This document shows positions 27,765-37,168 of a DNA stretch of 64,000 bases, piece after piece. The notes under the pieces are model-generated. The model was not told where the DNA came from. It was given only the letters and a program-made list of their open reading frames with translations, and made no database searches. This stretch comes from Bacteroides sp. Its GTDB lineage: Bacteria > Bacteroidota > Bacteroidia > Bacteroidales > Muribaculaceae. Within the stretch, counting starts at the first letter, position 1. The number at the start of each line of letters is the position of its first letter. The position numbers were made by a program, and so were the translations under genes. Where the stretch lies: positions 98,622 through 162,621 of the forward strand of contig JAMPHF010000004.1 of NCBI GenBank assembly GCA_023663525.1, given 5' to 3'.

Positions 27765-29153
27765 ATGCATACTGATACCGGGACACAATGCGGCGACGGA
27801 GTGCAATGCGACTTCGACGACCGCGACACATCTATTGAATACGATACTTCAACAAGCCGACGCAAAACGGACAACGATAACGACATCCTTCACGATGATT
27901 TTGACCGCGAACACCTGTGGCACCCATACACCTCAACCATCAACCCTCTGCCGACCTACAAGGTTGACTCAGCCGAGGGAGTCCGCATCCGTCTGGCCGA
28001 CGGTCGCGAACTGATCGACGGCATGGCTTCATGGTGGTGTGCAATCCACGGCTACAACCATCCCGACATGAACGCCGCCATTGAAAAGCAGATTGCAAAG
28101 ATGAGCCACGTGATGTTCGGAGGCCTCACCCACGAACCGGCAATCGAGCTCGGGAAGCTGCTCCTTGAGATGGCACCGCCGTCAATGCACAATATATTCT
28201 ATGCCGACTCCGGCTCTGTCGCCGTCGAAGTGGCCATGAAAATGGCTGTCCAAGCCTCAATCTCGCGCAGCGGTGACCACCGCAAGACCAATTTCGTCAC
28301 CATCCGCAGCGGCTACCACGGCGACACATGGAACGCAATGAGCGTCTGCGACCCCGTCACCGGGATGCACGGTGCTTTCGGTCCGGCTCTCCCCATCCGC
28401 TACTTCGCTCCTGCGCCCGAGACAACTTTTGACGGACGCTGGAATCCCGCCGACATCGAGCCGCTGGCTGAAATCATCCGTAGCCACAAGGACGAACTCG
28501 CCGCCCTCATCCTCGAACCGATAGTCCAGGGTGCAGGCGGGATGCGATTCTATCATCCCGAGTATCTGCGCGAAGCCCGCAAGCTCTGCGATGAAGCCGG
28601 AATCTATCTGATATTCGATGAGATAGCCACCGGTTTTTGGCGCACCGGCAAGTGTTTCGCATGGGAACACGCCGGTGTCGAGCCTGACATCATGTGTGTG
28701 GGCAAGGGACTGACCGGCGGCTATATGACCCTCAGTGCCGTACTGACGACAAAGAATGTCGCCGACACCATCTCGCGCGGCGAAGCCGGAGTGATGATGC
28801 ACGGTCCCACATTCATGGCCAATCCGCTCGCATGTGCCGTGGCCATCGCATCGCTCTCACTGCTCAGGAAATATGACATGGCGCGCAGGATAGCCCACAT
28901 CGAGGCAGTGATCCGCCGTCACATCGTCCCGGCCGCACTGGTCAAGGGGGTGAAGGATGTGAGAGTACTCGGAGCAATCGGTGTGATCGAGATGGAGGAG
29001 CCGGTTGATGTCGGGGCGTTCCAGAAACGGTGTGTGGATCTGGGGATATGGGTGCGTCCGTTCGGACGCAATGTCTACATCATGCCCCCCTACATCATCT
29101 CGGACGGCGATTTGAAATATCTGATTGAAAAAATGATCGAGTGCATCAAGTGA
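27765..29153 (+). CDS. bioA: adenosylmethionine-8-amino-7-oxononanoate transaminase
   Basis: This PLP-dependent class III aminotransferase makes 7,8-diaminononanoate, the penultimate precursor of dethiobiotin, with S-adenosylmethionine as amino donor. The 462-residue product has [14 protein letters not shown], the substrate motif [18 protein letters not shown], and [42 protein letters not shown] with the PLP lysine at K314. The start at 27765 lies 30 bp after a -7 box. The frame is open further upstream but crosses the promoter. About 45 N-terminal residues, polar and Asp-rich, precede the conserved part. It is the first gene of the biotin operon. Confidence 0.95.
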   Translation: MHTDTGTQCGDGVQCDFDDRDTSIEYDTSTSRRKTDNDNDILHDDFDREHLWHPYTSTINPLPTYKVDSAEGVRIRLADGRELIDGMASWWCAIHGYNHPDMNAAIEKQIAKMSHVMFGGLTHEPAIELGKLLLEMAPPSMHNIFYADSGSVAVEVAMKMAVQASISRSGDHRKTNFVTIRSGYHGDTWNAMSVCDPVTGMHGAFGPALPIRYFAPAPETTFDGRWNPADIEPLAEIIRSHKDELAALILEPIVQGAGGMRFYHPEYLREARKLCDEAGIYLIFDEIATGFWRTGKCFAWEHAGVEPDIMCVGKGLTGGYMTLSAVLTTKNVADTISRGEAGVMMHGPTFMANPLACAVAIASLSLLRKYDMARRIAHIEAVIRRHIVPAALVKGVKDVRVLGAIGVIEMEEPVDVGAFQKRCVDLGIWVRPFGRNVYIMPPYIISDGDLKYLIEKMIECIK

Positions 29154-30292
29154 ACAAGTTCAACGACATACTTGATAGACTGAGGGATGAGGGGAACTTC
29201 CGCTCCATCCCCACAGACTGCGGCGCGGAGAGCCGGGGGACCGACCTCTCGTCCAACGACTATCTCGGTCTCGGCGCCGACCGGCAGCTTCAGGAAGAAT
29301 TTTTCCGCAACGCATCAAACCGCACAATCCCCATGACCTCCTCCGCCTCGCGACTGCTGGCAGGTCACCAGGCTGAATATACGATCCTTGAGACGCTCCT
29401 TGAAGAACTCTACGGTCGCCCATGCCTGCTGTTCAACAGCGGCTATCATGCCAACACCGGCATAATCCAGGCTATCGCCGACACGAAGACACTGATTGTG
29501 GCCGACAAGCTCGTCCATGCAAGCATCATCGACGGCATTACGCTCTCGAAAGCCCCTTTCACGCGTTTCCGTCATAATGACCTCGACCATCTTGAAAGGA
29601 TTCTCGCAAAGGAGGCTCACGCCCATGACAGAATCATTATCGTGGCAGAAAGCGTTTACAGCATGGACGGAGACCATGCCGACATTGCCCGGCTGATCGA
29701 CATCAAACGCCGCTATCCCAACGCACTTCTCTACATCGACGAGGCCCACGCCTTCGGAGTCGAAGGGCCGCATGGACTCGGACTCTGCAAGGCCGACAGC
29801 AATTTCAGCGAGGTTGACATCGTGGTGGGGACATTCGGCAAGGCATGTGCATCAATCGGAGCATTCTGCATCGTCTCCCCTACCCTGCGCGACTACCTCA
29901 TCAACCGCGCGCGCAGTTTCATCTTCTCCACCTCGCTCCCGCCCATCAACGTGGCGTGGACACACTTCATGATTGAGAAATTCCTCGGGATGGACAGCGA
30001 GCGTCGCCACCTGAAGGTCCTCGGCGAAATGCTCCGCGCCGCCCTGCAGCCCCTGTCGCCGGAATTTGCCATCACTCCAAGCCACATACAGCCATTCGTG
30101 ACCGGATCAGCCCGAAAAGCGGTCAGTCTCTCACGAGAACTGCTCGCAGAGGGCTTCAAAGTGCTCCCCATCCGTACCCCTACCGTGCCTCCCGGGACTG
30201 AAAGACTGCGCATAAGCCTCAGCGCGGCGATCACGACCGACAAGATGGAGCGGTTCTGCCGGACAATCACATCAATCGTGACGCAACAATGA
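29150..30292 (+). CDS. bioF: 8-amino-7-oxononanoate synthase
   Basis: This PLP-dependent alpha-oxoamine synthase condenses pimeloyl-ACP/CoA with alanine. The product has 380 residues: [14 protein letters not shown], then [28 protein letters not shown] (Asp and His at the cofactor), and [11 protein letters not shown] with the PLP lysine K231. The most likely start is GTG at 29150, overlapping the bioA stop by four bases (GTGA). A GTG three codons upstream is possible. It overlaps the following gene by four bases (ATGA). These overlaps indicate coupled translation along the operon. Confidence 0.94.
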   Translation: MNKFNDILDRLRDEGNFRSIPTDCGAESRGTDLSSNDYLGLGADRQLQEEFFRNASNRTIPMTSSASRLLAGHQAEYTILETLLEELYGRPCLLFNSGYHANTGIIQAIADTKTLIVADKLVHASIIDGITLSKAPFTRFRHNDLDHLERILAKEAHAHDRIIIVAESVYSMDGDHADIARLIDIKRRYPNALLYIDEAHAFGVEGPHGLGLCKADSNFSEVDIVVGTFGKACASIGAFCIVSPTLRDYLINRARSFIFSTSLPPINVAWTHFMIEKFLGMDSERRHLKVLGEMLRAALQPLSPEFAITPSHIQPFVTGSARKAVSLSRELLAEGFKVLPIRTPTVPPGTERLRISLSAAITTDKMERFCRTITSIVTQQ

Positions 30293-31707
30293 AATTCCAC
30301 ATCTTTCCATCCGCGACAACTGCTGACAGCCACCGTGCCATCCTGCTATTTGCCGGGTGGGGTATGGATTTCAGACCATTCGCCGACGTGTCGCTCCCGG
30401 GCTACCGCCTGATTGCCGTGTGGGACTACCGCGACCCTACATTCCCGCCCGAACTGATGAGGGAACTTGAGGAGTATGATGAGATAGCGGTCATCGCATG
30501 GTCATTCGGTGTCCCGGCAGCCACCCGTTTCCTCCAAAACTACCCTCAGTTGCCCGTCACCGCCCGCATAGCCGTCAACGGTACCATGCACCCTATGGAT
30601 GACAGCCTCGGAATCCCAACCGATATTTTCAACGGCACGCTCGATAATCTGAGCGAGAAGACACTGTCGAAATTCCATCTGCGCATGTGCGGGTCATCCT
30701 CCGCCTACCGCGAATTTTCCACGAGCCTGCCGCAGCGCAACGTCGAAGACCTCCGCGATGAGCTGCGCGCCATCTCGACCATCCCTCCCACAGTCGTGCC
30801 GCAACTTTGGGACTGCGGCGTGGTCAGTCTCAGCGACCGCATTATCCCGCCCGCCAACCAGACGAGGGCCTGGGAGAGTGAAGCCTGTGAGGTCGTGACC
30901 ATTGACGGTCCCCACCTGCCCGACTTCAACCATCTCCTGAGAATCATGCTGACCGCGAAGGGACGCGTAGCCGATAAATTCGCACGTGCCGAAACGACCT
31001 ACGACACCAACGCCACCGTCCAGCACGACATAGCCCGACATCTCCTCTCGCTCGTACCCGGCACCATAGCCACCCCCTCACGGAATCTCACGGCCATTGA
31101 GATCGGATGCGGGACGGGATGGACATCGCGACTGCTTGCCGCAGGTCTTCCCATCGGTCATCTCACATGCTGCGACCTCCACATCCCCGCCTCATTTCCG
31201 CGCAGCTTCCCCGGCGTGGAGACGGTGATGACATCTGAATGTGACGCTGAGACAGAGCTGCGCAAAGTCGCCTCCGAAAGCCTCGACCTCATATTCTCCG
31301 CATCGACCATGCAGTGGTTCAACTCGCCCTCCTCATTTCTGCGCGAATGTGGGCGCACACTCCGGCGCGGAGGTGTCGCCATGCTCTCGACTTTCGGGCC
31401 TGACACCATGCGGGAGCTGACCGACAGCCTGCCCTACCGCCGCCACTACCCCTCGGCTGAAACCATCGGCAAAATGCTCCCCACAGACTGCGAGCTTATC
31501 CACCTCTCCACCGAAGTCCGCATCCTCCACTTCCCCTCACCGGCCGACGCGCTCCGCCACATCAAGCTGACCGGGGTCAACGCCCTCCCGTCATCGGGCA
31601 ATCCATCGACCGTGCGCCGCATCATCCGCGACTATCCCCTCACTCCCGCAGGGGAAGCTCCCGTGACATATCAACCAATCTATCTACTCTTCAAAAAATC
31701 AATCTAA
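30289..31707 (+). CDS. bioGC: BioG-BioC fusion: pimeloyl-ACP methyl ester esterase / malonyl-ACP O-methyltransferase
   Basis: This 472-residue fusion has two biotin-pathway domains. Residues 1-~220 match BioG (DUF452), an alpha/beta-hydrolase: nucleophile Ser72 in IAWSFGVPA, Asp183 in SLSDRIIPP and His209 in GPHLPDF. Residues ~225-472 match BioC, a SAM-dependent methyltransferase, with motif I EIGCGTGW at 271-278. BioC methylates malonyl-ACP to start pimeloyl synthesis on the fatty-acid machinery, and BioG hydrolyses the ester at the end. The fusion therefore joins the first and last steps. The order esterase-then-methyltransferase fits Bacteroides-type fusions as I recall. ATGA overlap with bioF; bioD starts directly after the stop. 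Confidence 0.93.
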   Translation: MKFHIFPSATTADSHRAILLFAGWGMDFRPFADVSLPGYRLIAVWDYRDPTFPPELMRELEEYDEIAVIAWSFGVPAATRFLQNYPQLPVTARIAVNGTMHPMDDSLGIPTDIFNGTLDNLSEKTLSKFHLRMCGSSSAYREFSTSLPQRNVEDLRDELRAISTIPPTVVPQLWDCGVVSLSDRIIPPANQTRAWESEACEVVTIDGPHLPDFNHLLRIMLTAKGRVADKFARAETTYDTNATVQHDIARHLLSLVPGTIATPSRNLTAIEIGCGTGWTSRLLAAGLPIGHLTCCDLHIPASFPRSFPGVETVMTSECDAETELRKVASESLDLIFSASTMQWFNSPSSFLRECGRTLRRGGVAMLSTFGPDTMRELTDSLPYRRHYPSAETIGKMLPTDCELIHLSTEVRILHFPSPADALRHIKLTGVNALPSSGNPSTVRRIIRDYPLTPAGEAPVTYQPIYLLFKKSI

Positions 31708-32343
31708 GTGAGCCAGGCATATTTCATTTCAGGAATCGACACTGACGCAGGCAAGAGCTACGTCACCGGCTATCTCGCTGCCCGTCTGATGAAGGAGGGC
31801 AAGCGCGTCGTCACACAGAAATTTATCCAGACCGGCAATGTCGGGTTCTCGGAGGACATCGACCTTCACCGCCGCATAATGGGCATAGACCCGCTCCCCG
31901 AGGACAAGGACCACACCACAGCTCCGGTCATCTTCTCCTACCCCGCTTCCGCTCAACTTGCAGCCCGCATTGACGGTCGGGAGATTGACCTCAGCGTCAT
32001 TGACCGCGCCACCGAGACTCTGTGTGAACGCTACGACATTGTCCTCATCGAAGGTGCGGGAGGACTGATGGTGCCGATCACCGATGATTTCTTCACCATT
32101 GACTACGTCAGCTCGCGCAAGCTCCCCCTCATCCTTGTGACCAACGGAGTCCTCGGCTCAATCAACCACACCATCCTTTCGCTCGAAGCCATCAAAGCTC
32201 GCGGCATACGTCTCGCCGCCGTGATCTACAATGAGCACTTCGATTCCGACCGCATAATCGGGGCCGACACCCGCGACTTCATCCGCCGCTACGTCGCCAC
32301 CCACTTCCCCGACACCCCCTTCGCCACCGTCTCCTCAATGTAG
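31708..32343 (+). CDS. bioD: dethiobiotin synthetase
   Basis: This ATP-dependent ligase closes the ureido ring of dethiobiotin using CO2. The 211-residue product has the P-loop GIDTDAGKS at 9-17 (more often GTDTGVGKT), LIEGAGGLMVPIT around 111-123 and LVTNGVLGSINHTILSLEAI. It starts with GTG immediately after the bioGC stop. No bioB follows: biotin synthase must lie elsewhere in the genome. Confidence 0.94.
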   Translation: MSQAYFISGIDTDAGKSYVTGYLAARLMKEGKRVVTQKFIQTGNVGFSEDIDLHRRIMGIDPLPEDKDHTTAPVIFSYPASAQLAARIDGREIDLSVIDRATETLCERYDIVLIEGAGGLMVPITDDFFTIDYVSSRKLPLILVTNGVLGSINHTILSLEAIKARGIRLAAVIYNEHFDSDRIIGADTRDFIRRYVATHFPDTPFATVSSM

Positions 32344-32361
32344 TCTGGATAATGTTAGTCC

Positions 32362-32436
32362 GATAGTCGGAAAGGGGACAGAATGTCAGAAAGGGGACAA
32401 TTGACTAAAATTATCTTGTACCCCTATCTGACTATC
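32362..32436. repeat. hairpin element E2 (degenerate)
   Basis: In the bioD-exonuclease gap, GATAGTC (32362-32368) faces its complement (32430-32436), and AAGGGGACAA faces TTGTACCCCT. The AAAGGGGACA block occurs twice in the left half (32371-32380 and 32390-32399), an apparent internal duplication. Confidence 0.6.
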
Positions 32437-32478
32437 AACTAATATTCTACCCCCACATTAACACTATTTGAAACCTTT

Positions 32479-32512
32479 TTTGGGCGATTTTCAATAATAA
32501 TGGTTAACTTTG
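32479..32512 (+). promoter_or_regulatory. promoter of the RNase D-like gene
   Basis: A TAACTTTG -7 box (32505-32512) with TTTG (32479-32482) 22 bp upstream. The ATG follows 25 bp downstream at 32537. Confidence 0.65.
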
Positions 32513-32536
32513 TGCCAATAAAACCGCTCAAAAACA

Positions 32537-33172
32537 ATGGACATCAACTCTTTCAGCATCTCAATCTCAAAGGAGCAACTGTCGGGCCTCCCGACGGTCG
32601 AATTTCCCGGCTCCATAACGGTGCTTGAAGAAATGTCTGAAGCGCAGGCTGCTCTCCGCTTCCTCCGCTCATGTCACGCCGTCGGTTTTGACACGGAGAC
32701 AAAGCCCAATTTCCGTAAAGGACAGACCAATACGGTCTCACTGATTCAGGTCTCGACTCTCGACCATTCCTTCCTGTTCCGCCTCAACAAGCTCGGATTT
32801 TTCCCGGAACTGAAAGACTTCATGGAGTGTGATGATGTGGTGAAGGTCGGGCTGTCGCTCCGCGATGATTTCCATGTGCTCCACCGCATAGCCGAGTTCA
32901 ACCCGGTCAACTTCATTGACCTGCAGGAAGTGGTCAAGTCGTTTCACATCGCTGATTCAAGCCTGCAGAAGATATATGGCATAATTTTCAACGGACGCAT
33001 CTCCAAGAGTCAGCGTCTGAGCAACTGGGAAGCCACGGAGCTGAGCCAGGGACAGCAGGTCTACGCATCAATCGACGCATGGGCCTGCCTGCGCATCTAC
33101 AAATATCTCATGGACGGTTGCTTTGTTCCCACCGAATCGGCCTACATCAAACAACCCGAGAGCGAAGAATGA
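32537..33172 (+). CDS. 3'-5' exonuclease, RNase D-like (DEDDy)
   Basis: This 211-residue single-domain nuclease shows the DEDDy motifs: Exo I FDTET (Asp52, Glu54), Exo II around LSLRDD (Asp110/111) and Exo III with Tyr176 and Asp180 (YASIDAW). The aspartates bind two metal ions. No HRDC domain follows, unlike E. coli RNase D, so the substrate could be RNA or DNA (compare WRN-type exonucleases). The protein is cytoplasmic. It has its own promoter box and stands alone between the biotin operon and a small membrane protein gene. Confidence 0.9.
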   Translation: MDINSFSISISKEQLSGLPTVEFPGSITVLEEMSEAQAALRFLRSCHAVGFDTETKPNFRKGQTNTVSLIQVSTLDHSFLFRLNKLGFFPELKDFMECDDVVKVGLSLRDDFHVLHRIAEFNPVNFIDLQEVVKSFHIADSSLQKIYGIIFNGRISKSQRLSNWEATELSQGQQVYASIDAWACLRIYKYLMDGCFVPTESAYIKQPESEE

Positions 33173-33252
33173 TGAGCCGACCATAGCCCCGTCCACCCCA
33201 CCAGCAATCAACACAGCAATCAACACGACACACACAACTTAACCTGAAGACC

Positions 33253-33447
33253 ATGAAACTACGACGATCTACCGTAATCCCCGCAATCCTGCTCGCTTAT
33301 CTCGGAGTCATGAGCTGCATAGGCTACGATGAGTTCCGTCAGGGACACTACCTGTATTACTTCGGAGTCATCGGCGCGACACTCGTCATCATAGCCATCC
33401 TCCACGTGTTTCTGAAAAAACGGGAGCAGATGCGACAACAAAAGTAA
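33253..33447 (+). CDS. small membrane protein, two helices
   Basis: A 64-residue product with two predicted membrane helices (STVIPAILLAYLGVMSC and YYFGVIGATLVIIAILHVFL) joined by a polar loop GYDEFRQGHYL, and a basic C-terminal tail KKREQMRQQK. I do not recognise a family with a known function; similar short proteins are widespread in Bacteroidales. It ends 3 bp before the formate/nitrite channel gene and is probably translated with it, so a functional tie is possible. Confidence 0.75.
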   Translation: MKLRRSTVIPAILLAYLGVMSCIGYDEFRQGHYLYYFGVIGATLVIIAILHVFLKKREQMRQQK

Positions 33448-33450
33448 TAA

Positions 33451-34248
33451 ATGCAGATAAGAGTACCCCGCGAAATCACAGAGGCAGCCGCCGGCGCAGG
33501 CGCAGCCAAAGCCAAACTCACAGTCAACAGTCTTCCGCGACTGATGGTCGCATCATGCCTCGCCGGAGCCTACATAGCCCTCGGAGGAATACTCTCGCTG
33601 ATTGTCGGCTACGGATTCCCGGAAATCACGGCATCCAACCCCTCGATGCAGAAACTGCTGAGCGGGTGCATGTTTCCGATCGGACTCATCCTCGTGGTCA
33701 TTCTCGGCGCGGAACTTTTCACCGGCAACAACGCCCTGCTCATTCCATCCTACATGAAAGGCAGCCACAACTTTGCCACAGTCATACGCAACTGGGTGCT
33801 TGTCTACGTGGGTAACTTCATCGGAGCAGTGACGTTCACCTATATCCTCGTCTATGCCTGCGGTCTCACCACGGCCGACCCTTATCACTCGGCAATCATC
33901 GGCATAGCCAAGGCAAAGGTGTCGATGACGTGGCTGACAGTGTTTATGAAAGGCATAGGTGCAAACTGGTGTGTCTGTCTGGCCGTATGGCTCGCCCTCT
34001 CGGGCAAGACACTGTTTGAGAAAGCTCTCGGCTGCTGGCTTCCAGTGATGGCATTCGTGGCACTCGGCTACGAACACTCCATAGCCAATATGTTTTTCAT
34101 CCCGCTCGGGATGATGGAAGGAGCTGAGGTGGGCATTGGCGAGGCCATCACAGCCAACCTCATCCCCGCCACCCTCGGCAACATAGTGGGCGGTGCGCTC
34201 CTTGTCGGCGCAGTCAACGCCTACCTCCACGAAATCAAACGAAAATAA
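33451..34248 (+). CDS. formate/nitrite transporter family channel
   Basis: This is a 265-residue inner-membrane channel of the FNT family (FocA/NirC/HSC), with six helices. Family motifs are GAELFTGNNALL, the ANWCVCLAVWLAL helix and GYEHSIANMFFIPLGM with the central His, followed by NLIPATLGNIVGGALL. FNT channels carry formate, nitrite or hydrosulfide as small anions. The sequence does not tell which; in a fermenting gut anaerobe, formate is likely. It is followed by a perfect 36-bp-arm hairpin in the convergent gap. Confidence 0.92.
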   Translation: MQIRVPREITEAAAGAGAAKAKLTVNSLPRLMVASCLAGAYIALGGILSLIVGYGFPEITASNPSMQKLLSGCMFPIGLILVVILGAELFTGNNALLIPSYMKGSHNFATVIRNWVLVYVGNFIGAVTFTYILVYACGLTTADPYHSAIIGIAKAKVSMTWLTVFMKGIGANWCVCLAVWLALSGKTLFEKALGCWLPVMAFVALGYEHSIANMFFIPLGMMEGAEVGIGEAITANLIPATLGNIVGGALLVGAVNAYLHEIKRK

Positions 34249-34263
34249 CCCCCTGTCGAGACA

Positions 34264-34370
34264 AGGGGACATAAAGACATAAGCCCAAAGGAAACATAAA
34301 GTAATTTTCAGCCATTTTTTTGCTGAAAAATATCTTATGTTTCCTTTGGGCTTATGTCTTTATGTCCCCT
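34264..34370. repeat. hairpin element E3 (perfect 36-bp arms)
   Basis: The arms 34264-34299 and 34335-34370 are perfectly complementary over 36 bp. The 35-base loop itself contains an 8-bp stem (TTTTCAGC and complement). It fills the gap between two convergent genes and could serve as a bidirectional terminator. Family modules GGGGACA, AAAGACA and AAACA with TAA spacers are visible. Confidence 0.95.
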
Positions 34371-34386
34371 AAACTACCCTACGGGA

Positions 34387-36072
34387 TTATTCCATCAGTT
34401 TGCGGTAGCGGCGGCGGGGGAGTTCCTTGCCGTCGTTGTGGGCGCGCTTATAGTCCTCATAGTCCGAGTATGAGCCTTCAAAGAACACCACATTTCCATC
34501 ACCCTCAAACGAAAGGATGTGAGTGCAGATGCGGTCGAGGAACCAGCGGTCGTGGCTCACGACCACAGCACAGCCGGCAAAATCATCAAGACCCTCCTCA
34601 AGCGCACGGAGCGTATTGACATCAATATCGTTGGTCGGCTCGTCGAGCAACAACACATTGCCCTCCTCTTTCAGAGCCATCGCCAGATGCAGACGGTTGC
34701 GCTCACCACCCGAAAGCACCGCAATCTTCTTCTCCTGATCGGCGCCGGTGAAATTGAAGCGCGAAAGGTAGGCGCGGGCGTTAACGTCGCGTCCACCCAT
34801 GCGGAAGCTCTCAACGCCCTGCGAGATGACCTCATAGACGCTCTTGTCGGGCAGGAGGTCATGGTGGGTCTGATCCACATAGGCAATCTTGACAGTCTCA
34901 CCGACATCAAAAGTACCCTCGTCGGGAGTCTCCTGCCCCATGATGAGACGGAACAGTGTGGTCTTGCCGGCACCGTTGGGGCCGATGACACCGACAATGC
35001 CGCCCTGCGGGAGCGAGAAACTGAGATCCTTGAAAAGCTGCTTCTTGCCGAAAGCCTTCGAGAAGCCCTGCACATCGATCACCTTGCTACCGAGGCGCGG
35101 ACCGTTGGGGATGAAAATCTCCAGACGCTCCTCTTTTTCCTTCTGATCCTCGTTGAGCAGACGGTCGTAGCTCGACAGACGGGCCTTACCCTTGGCCTGA
35201 CGGGCTTTGGGAGCCATGCGCACCCATTCAAGCTCGCGTTCGAGAGTTTTGCGGCGTTTTGAAGCCTGCTTCTCCTCCTGAGCCATGCGCTTGGTCTTCT
35301 GGTCGAGCCACGACGAGTAGTTGCCCTTCCAGGGAATGCCCTCGCCACGGTCAAGTTCAAGAATCCAACCGGCCACATGGTCGAGGAAGTAACGGTCATG
35401 GGTGATGGCGATCACCGTGCCGGGATATTGCTGGAGATGCTGCTCCAGCCAGTCAATCGACTCTGCATCGAGGTGGTTGGTCGGCTCGTCGAGCAACAGG
35501 ATGTCAGGCTGCTGAAGCAACAGGCGGCAGAGGGCCACACGGCGGCGTTCGCCCCCGGAGAGTGTGGTCACGCTCTGATCGTCGGGAGGACACTGGAGCG
35601 CGTCCATCGCACGCTCAAGTTTTGAATCGATGTTCCACGCGTCGGCGGCATCAAGTTTGTCCTGCAGCTCAGCCTGGCGTGCGAGCAGTGCATCCATCTT
35701 ATCGGGATCCTCAAGCACATCCGGATCGCCGAACGACTCATTGACCTTATCGAACTCGGCAAGGAGATCCATGATGGGCTGCACACCCTCACGGACCACC
35801 TCAATGACCGTCTTCGACGGGTCGAGCTGCGGATCCTGCTCAAGATAGCCCACCGAATAGCCCGGCGAGAACACGACTTCGCCCTGATAACTCTTGTCGA
35901 GTCCGGCTATAATCTTCAGGAGCGAAGACTTACCCGAACCATTCAGACCGATGATGCCGATCTTGGCACCATAGAAAAAAGACAGGTAGATATTCTTCAA
36001 CACCTGCTTCTGCGGAGGATATGTCTTGGACACACCCACCATCGAAAAAATCACTTTCTTATCGTCAGCCAT
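34387..36072 (-). CDS. ettA: energy-dependent translational throttle protein EttA (ABC-F)
   Basis: This 561-residue protein has two ABC ATPase domains and no membrane segment, as in ABC-F translation factors. Domain 1 has Walker A GLNGSGKSS, signature LSGGERRRVALCRLL and DEPTNHLDAESIDWLE. A linker with basic coiled coil (KRMAQEEKQASKRRKTLERELEWVRM) follows, and domain 2 has GPNGAGKTT, LSGGERNRLHLAMAL and DEPTNDIDVNTL. EttA binds the ribosomal E site and couples elongation to ATP/ADP. I chose the Met at 36072 (MADDKKVIFSMVGVSKTYPPQ), as in orthologues. It lies at the end of the ruvX-def-ettA series. Confidence 0.94.
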   Translation of the reverse strand: MADDKKVIFSMVGVSKTYPPQKQVLKNIYLSFFYGAKIGIIGLNGSGKSSLLKIIAGLDKSYQGEVVFSPGYSVGYLEQDPQLDPSKTVIEVVREGVQPIMDLLAEFDKVNESFGDPDVLEDPDKMDALLARQAELQDKLDAADAWNIDSKLERAMDALQCPPDDQSVTTLSGGERRRVALCRLLLQQPDILLLDEPTNHLDAESIDWLEQHLQQYPGTVIAITHDRYFLDHVAGWILELDRGEGIPWKGNYSSWLDQKTKRMAQEEKQASKRRKTLERELEWVRMAPKARQAKGKARLSSYDRLLNEDQKEKEERLEIFIPNGPRLGSKVIDVQGFSKAFGKKQLFKDLSFSLPQGGIVGVIGPNGAGKTTLFRLIMGQETPDEGTFDVGETVKIAYVDQTHHDLLPDKSVYEVISQGVESFRMGGRDVNARAYLSRFNFTGADQEKKIAVLSGGERNRLHLAMALKEEGNVLLLDEPTNDIDVNTLRALEEGLDDFAGCAVVVSHDRWFLDRICTHILSFEGDGNVVFFEGSYSDYEDYKRAHNDGKELPRRRYRKLME

Positions 36073-36103
36073 ATATATTTTTCTCAATCACAATTCATAA
36101 AGT

Positions 36104-36667
36104 TCACTTCTTCTTCGGCGCGTACTTCACGGGATAGTCACACCGCGTCTTTCCGGCAATGATGTTGTTGAGCTTACCCTTGATGAGCTGCTTGCGGATC
36201 ATGGAGATATGGTCGATGTAGAGCTTCCCCTCAAGGTGGTCACACTCATGCTGCACTATCCTTGCGAGGAAACCTGAGATCTCCTCGTCGTGCAGATCGA
36301 AATTCTCATCCATCCAGCGCAGACGGATATGCTCAACGCGGCTCACTTTCTCCGACAAGCCGGGAAGGCTCAGACAGCCCTCGTCGCGGCTGACGGCATC
36401 ACCGTCGAGTATCTCGATCTCCGGATTGATGAGAGTCAGCTTCCGTCCGGCACATTCCGGGAAGCTGTCCTTGACAGGATCGGCATCGATGACCACAATC
36501 CTCTCCGAGCGTCCGATCTGCGGAGCCGCAAGCCCGACACCCTCGCTGGCATACATCGTGGCATACATATCATCGACAAGAGCCTTGAGATCCTTATAGT
36601 CCTCACTTATTGGAGCAGCAATCTTTCGGAGTACGGGGTGACCGTACAAATAGACTGGTAAACGCAT
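36104..36667 (-). CDS. def: peptide deformylase
   Basis: This metalloenzyme removes the formyl group from nascent proteins. All three motifs are visible: GVGLAAPQIG at 43-52, EGCLSLPG with metal ligand Cys98, and QHECDHLEGKLYID with His140, Glu141 and His144. The 187-residue length fits type I enzymes. It lies between ruvX and ettA on the minus strand; with ettA it forms a translation-related pair. Confidence 0.95.
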   Translation of the reverse strand: MRLPVYLYGHPVLRKIAAPISEDYKDLKALVDDMYATMYASEGVGLAAPQIGRSERIVVIDADPVKDSFPECAGRKLTLINPEIEILDGDAVSRDEGCLSLPGLSEKVSRVEHIRLRWMDENFDLHDEEISGFLARIVQHECDHLEGKLYIDHISMIRKQLIKGKLNNIIAGKTRCDYPVKYAPKKK

Positions 36668-36738
36668 TTCTGTATTATAATTTTTTGATATTTCAATTTA
36701 TTTGCATTTCCGCAATCACCCGCCGGACACAGCGGGAA

Positions 36739-37161
36739 TCAGCGGAGCATGTCGCGGCTTTCGAGATAGCCGTTGAGGATGATGACGGCTGCCATGCGGT
36801 CAATCGCGCCCTTATCGCGCCGGTCGCTTTTCTTGACACCTGAATCAATCATGGCCCGGTGGGCGAGGGTCGAGGTGAAACGCTCATCGTAAAAACGCAC
36901 CTCCATCCCCGGCAATTCCTTGCGCAACCGGTTGACGGCAGGTGTGATATAGCGCATCGACTCCGACGGCTGTCCATCGAGAGTCTTCGGCAGACCAACG
37001 ATTATCTCATCGACCGGCTCACGGCCGACATAGGCCTTGACGTAGGGTATGAGCTGTGCGGATGGCACAGTGTCGAGCGCGGTGGCCACGATCTGCAGGA
37101 CATCCGTCACTGCAAGTCCACAACGCTTACGTCCATAATCTATTGCAAGCAATCGTCCCAT
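36739..37161 (-). CDS. ruvX: putative pre-16S rRNA nuclease (YqgF/RuvX family)
   Basis: This 140-residue RNase H-fold protein has GRLLAIDYGRKRCGLAVTD (first catalytic Asp), a VGLPKTLDGQPS segment, then FYDERFTSTLAHR (Glu) and DRRDKGAIDRMAAVIIL (final Asp). The family is implicated in 16S rRNA 5'-end maturation and was earlier annotated as a Holliday-junction resolvase. I chose the ATG at 37161; a -7 box at 37169-37177 predicts a transcription start only a few bases before it. Its operon mates def and ettA also concern translation. Confidence 0.92.
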   Translation of the reverse strand: MGRLLAIDYGRKRCGLAVTDVLQIVATALDTVPSAQLIPYVKAYVGREPVDEIIVGLPKTLDGQPSESMRYITPAVNRLRKELPGMEVRFYDERFTSTLAHRAMIDSGVKKSDRRDKGAIDRMAAVIILNGYLESRDMLR

Positions 37162-37168
37162 ATTCAAT

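Noticed and set aside
27408..27806. A 132-codon minus-strand frame with two hydrophobic stretches between the barrel gene and bioA
   Set aside because: It runs through both arms of hairpin element E1 and over the bioA promoter and start codon. The hydrophobic parts alone are not enough to call a gene.
33553..34272. A 239-codon minus-strand frame opposite the FNT channel
   Set aside because: Same artefact: charged mirror translation of a membrane protein gene with no recognisable domain.
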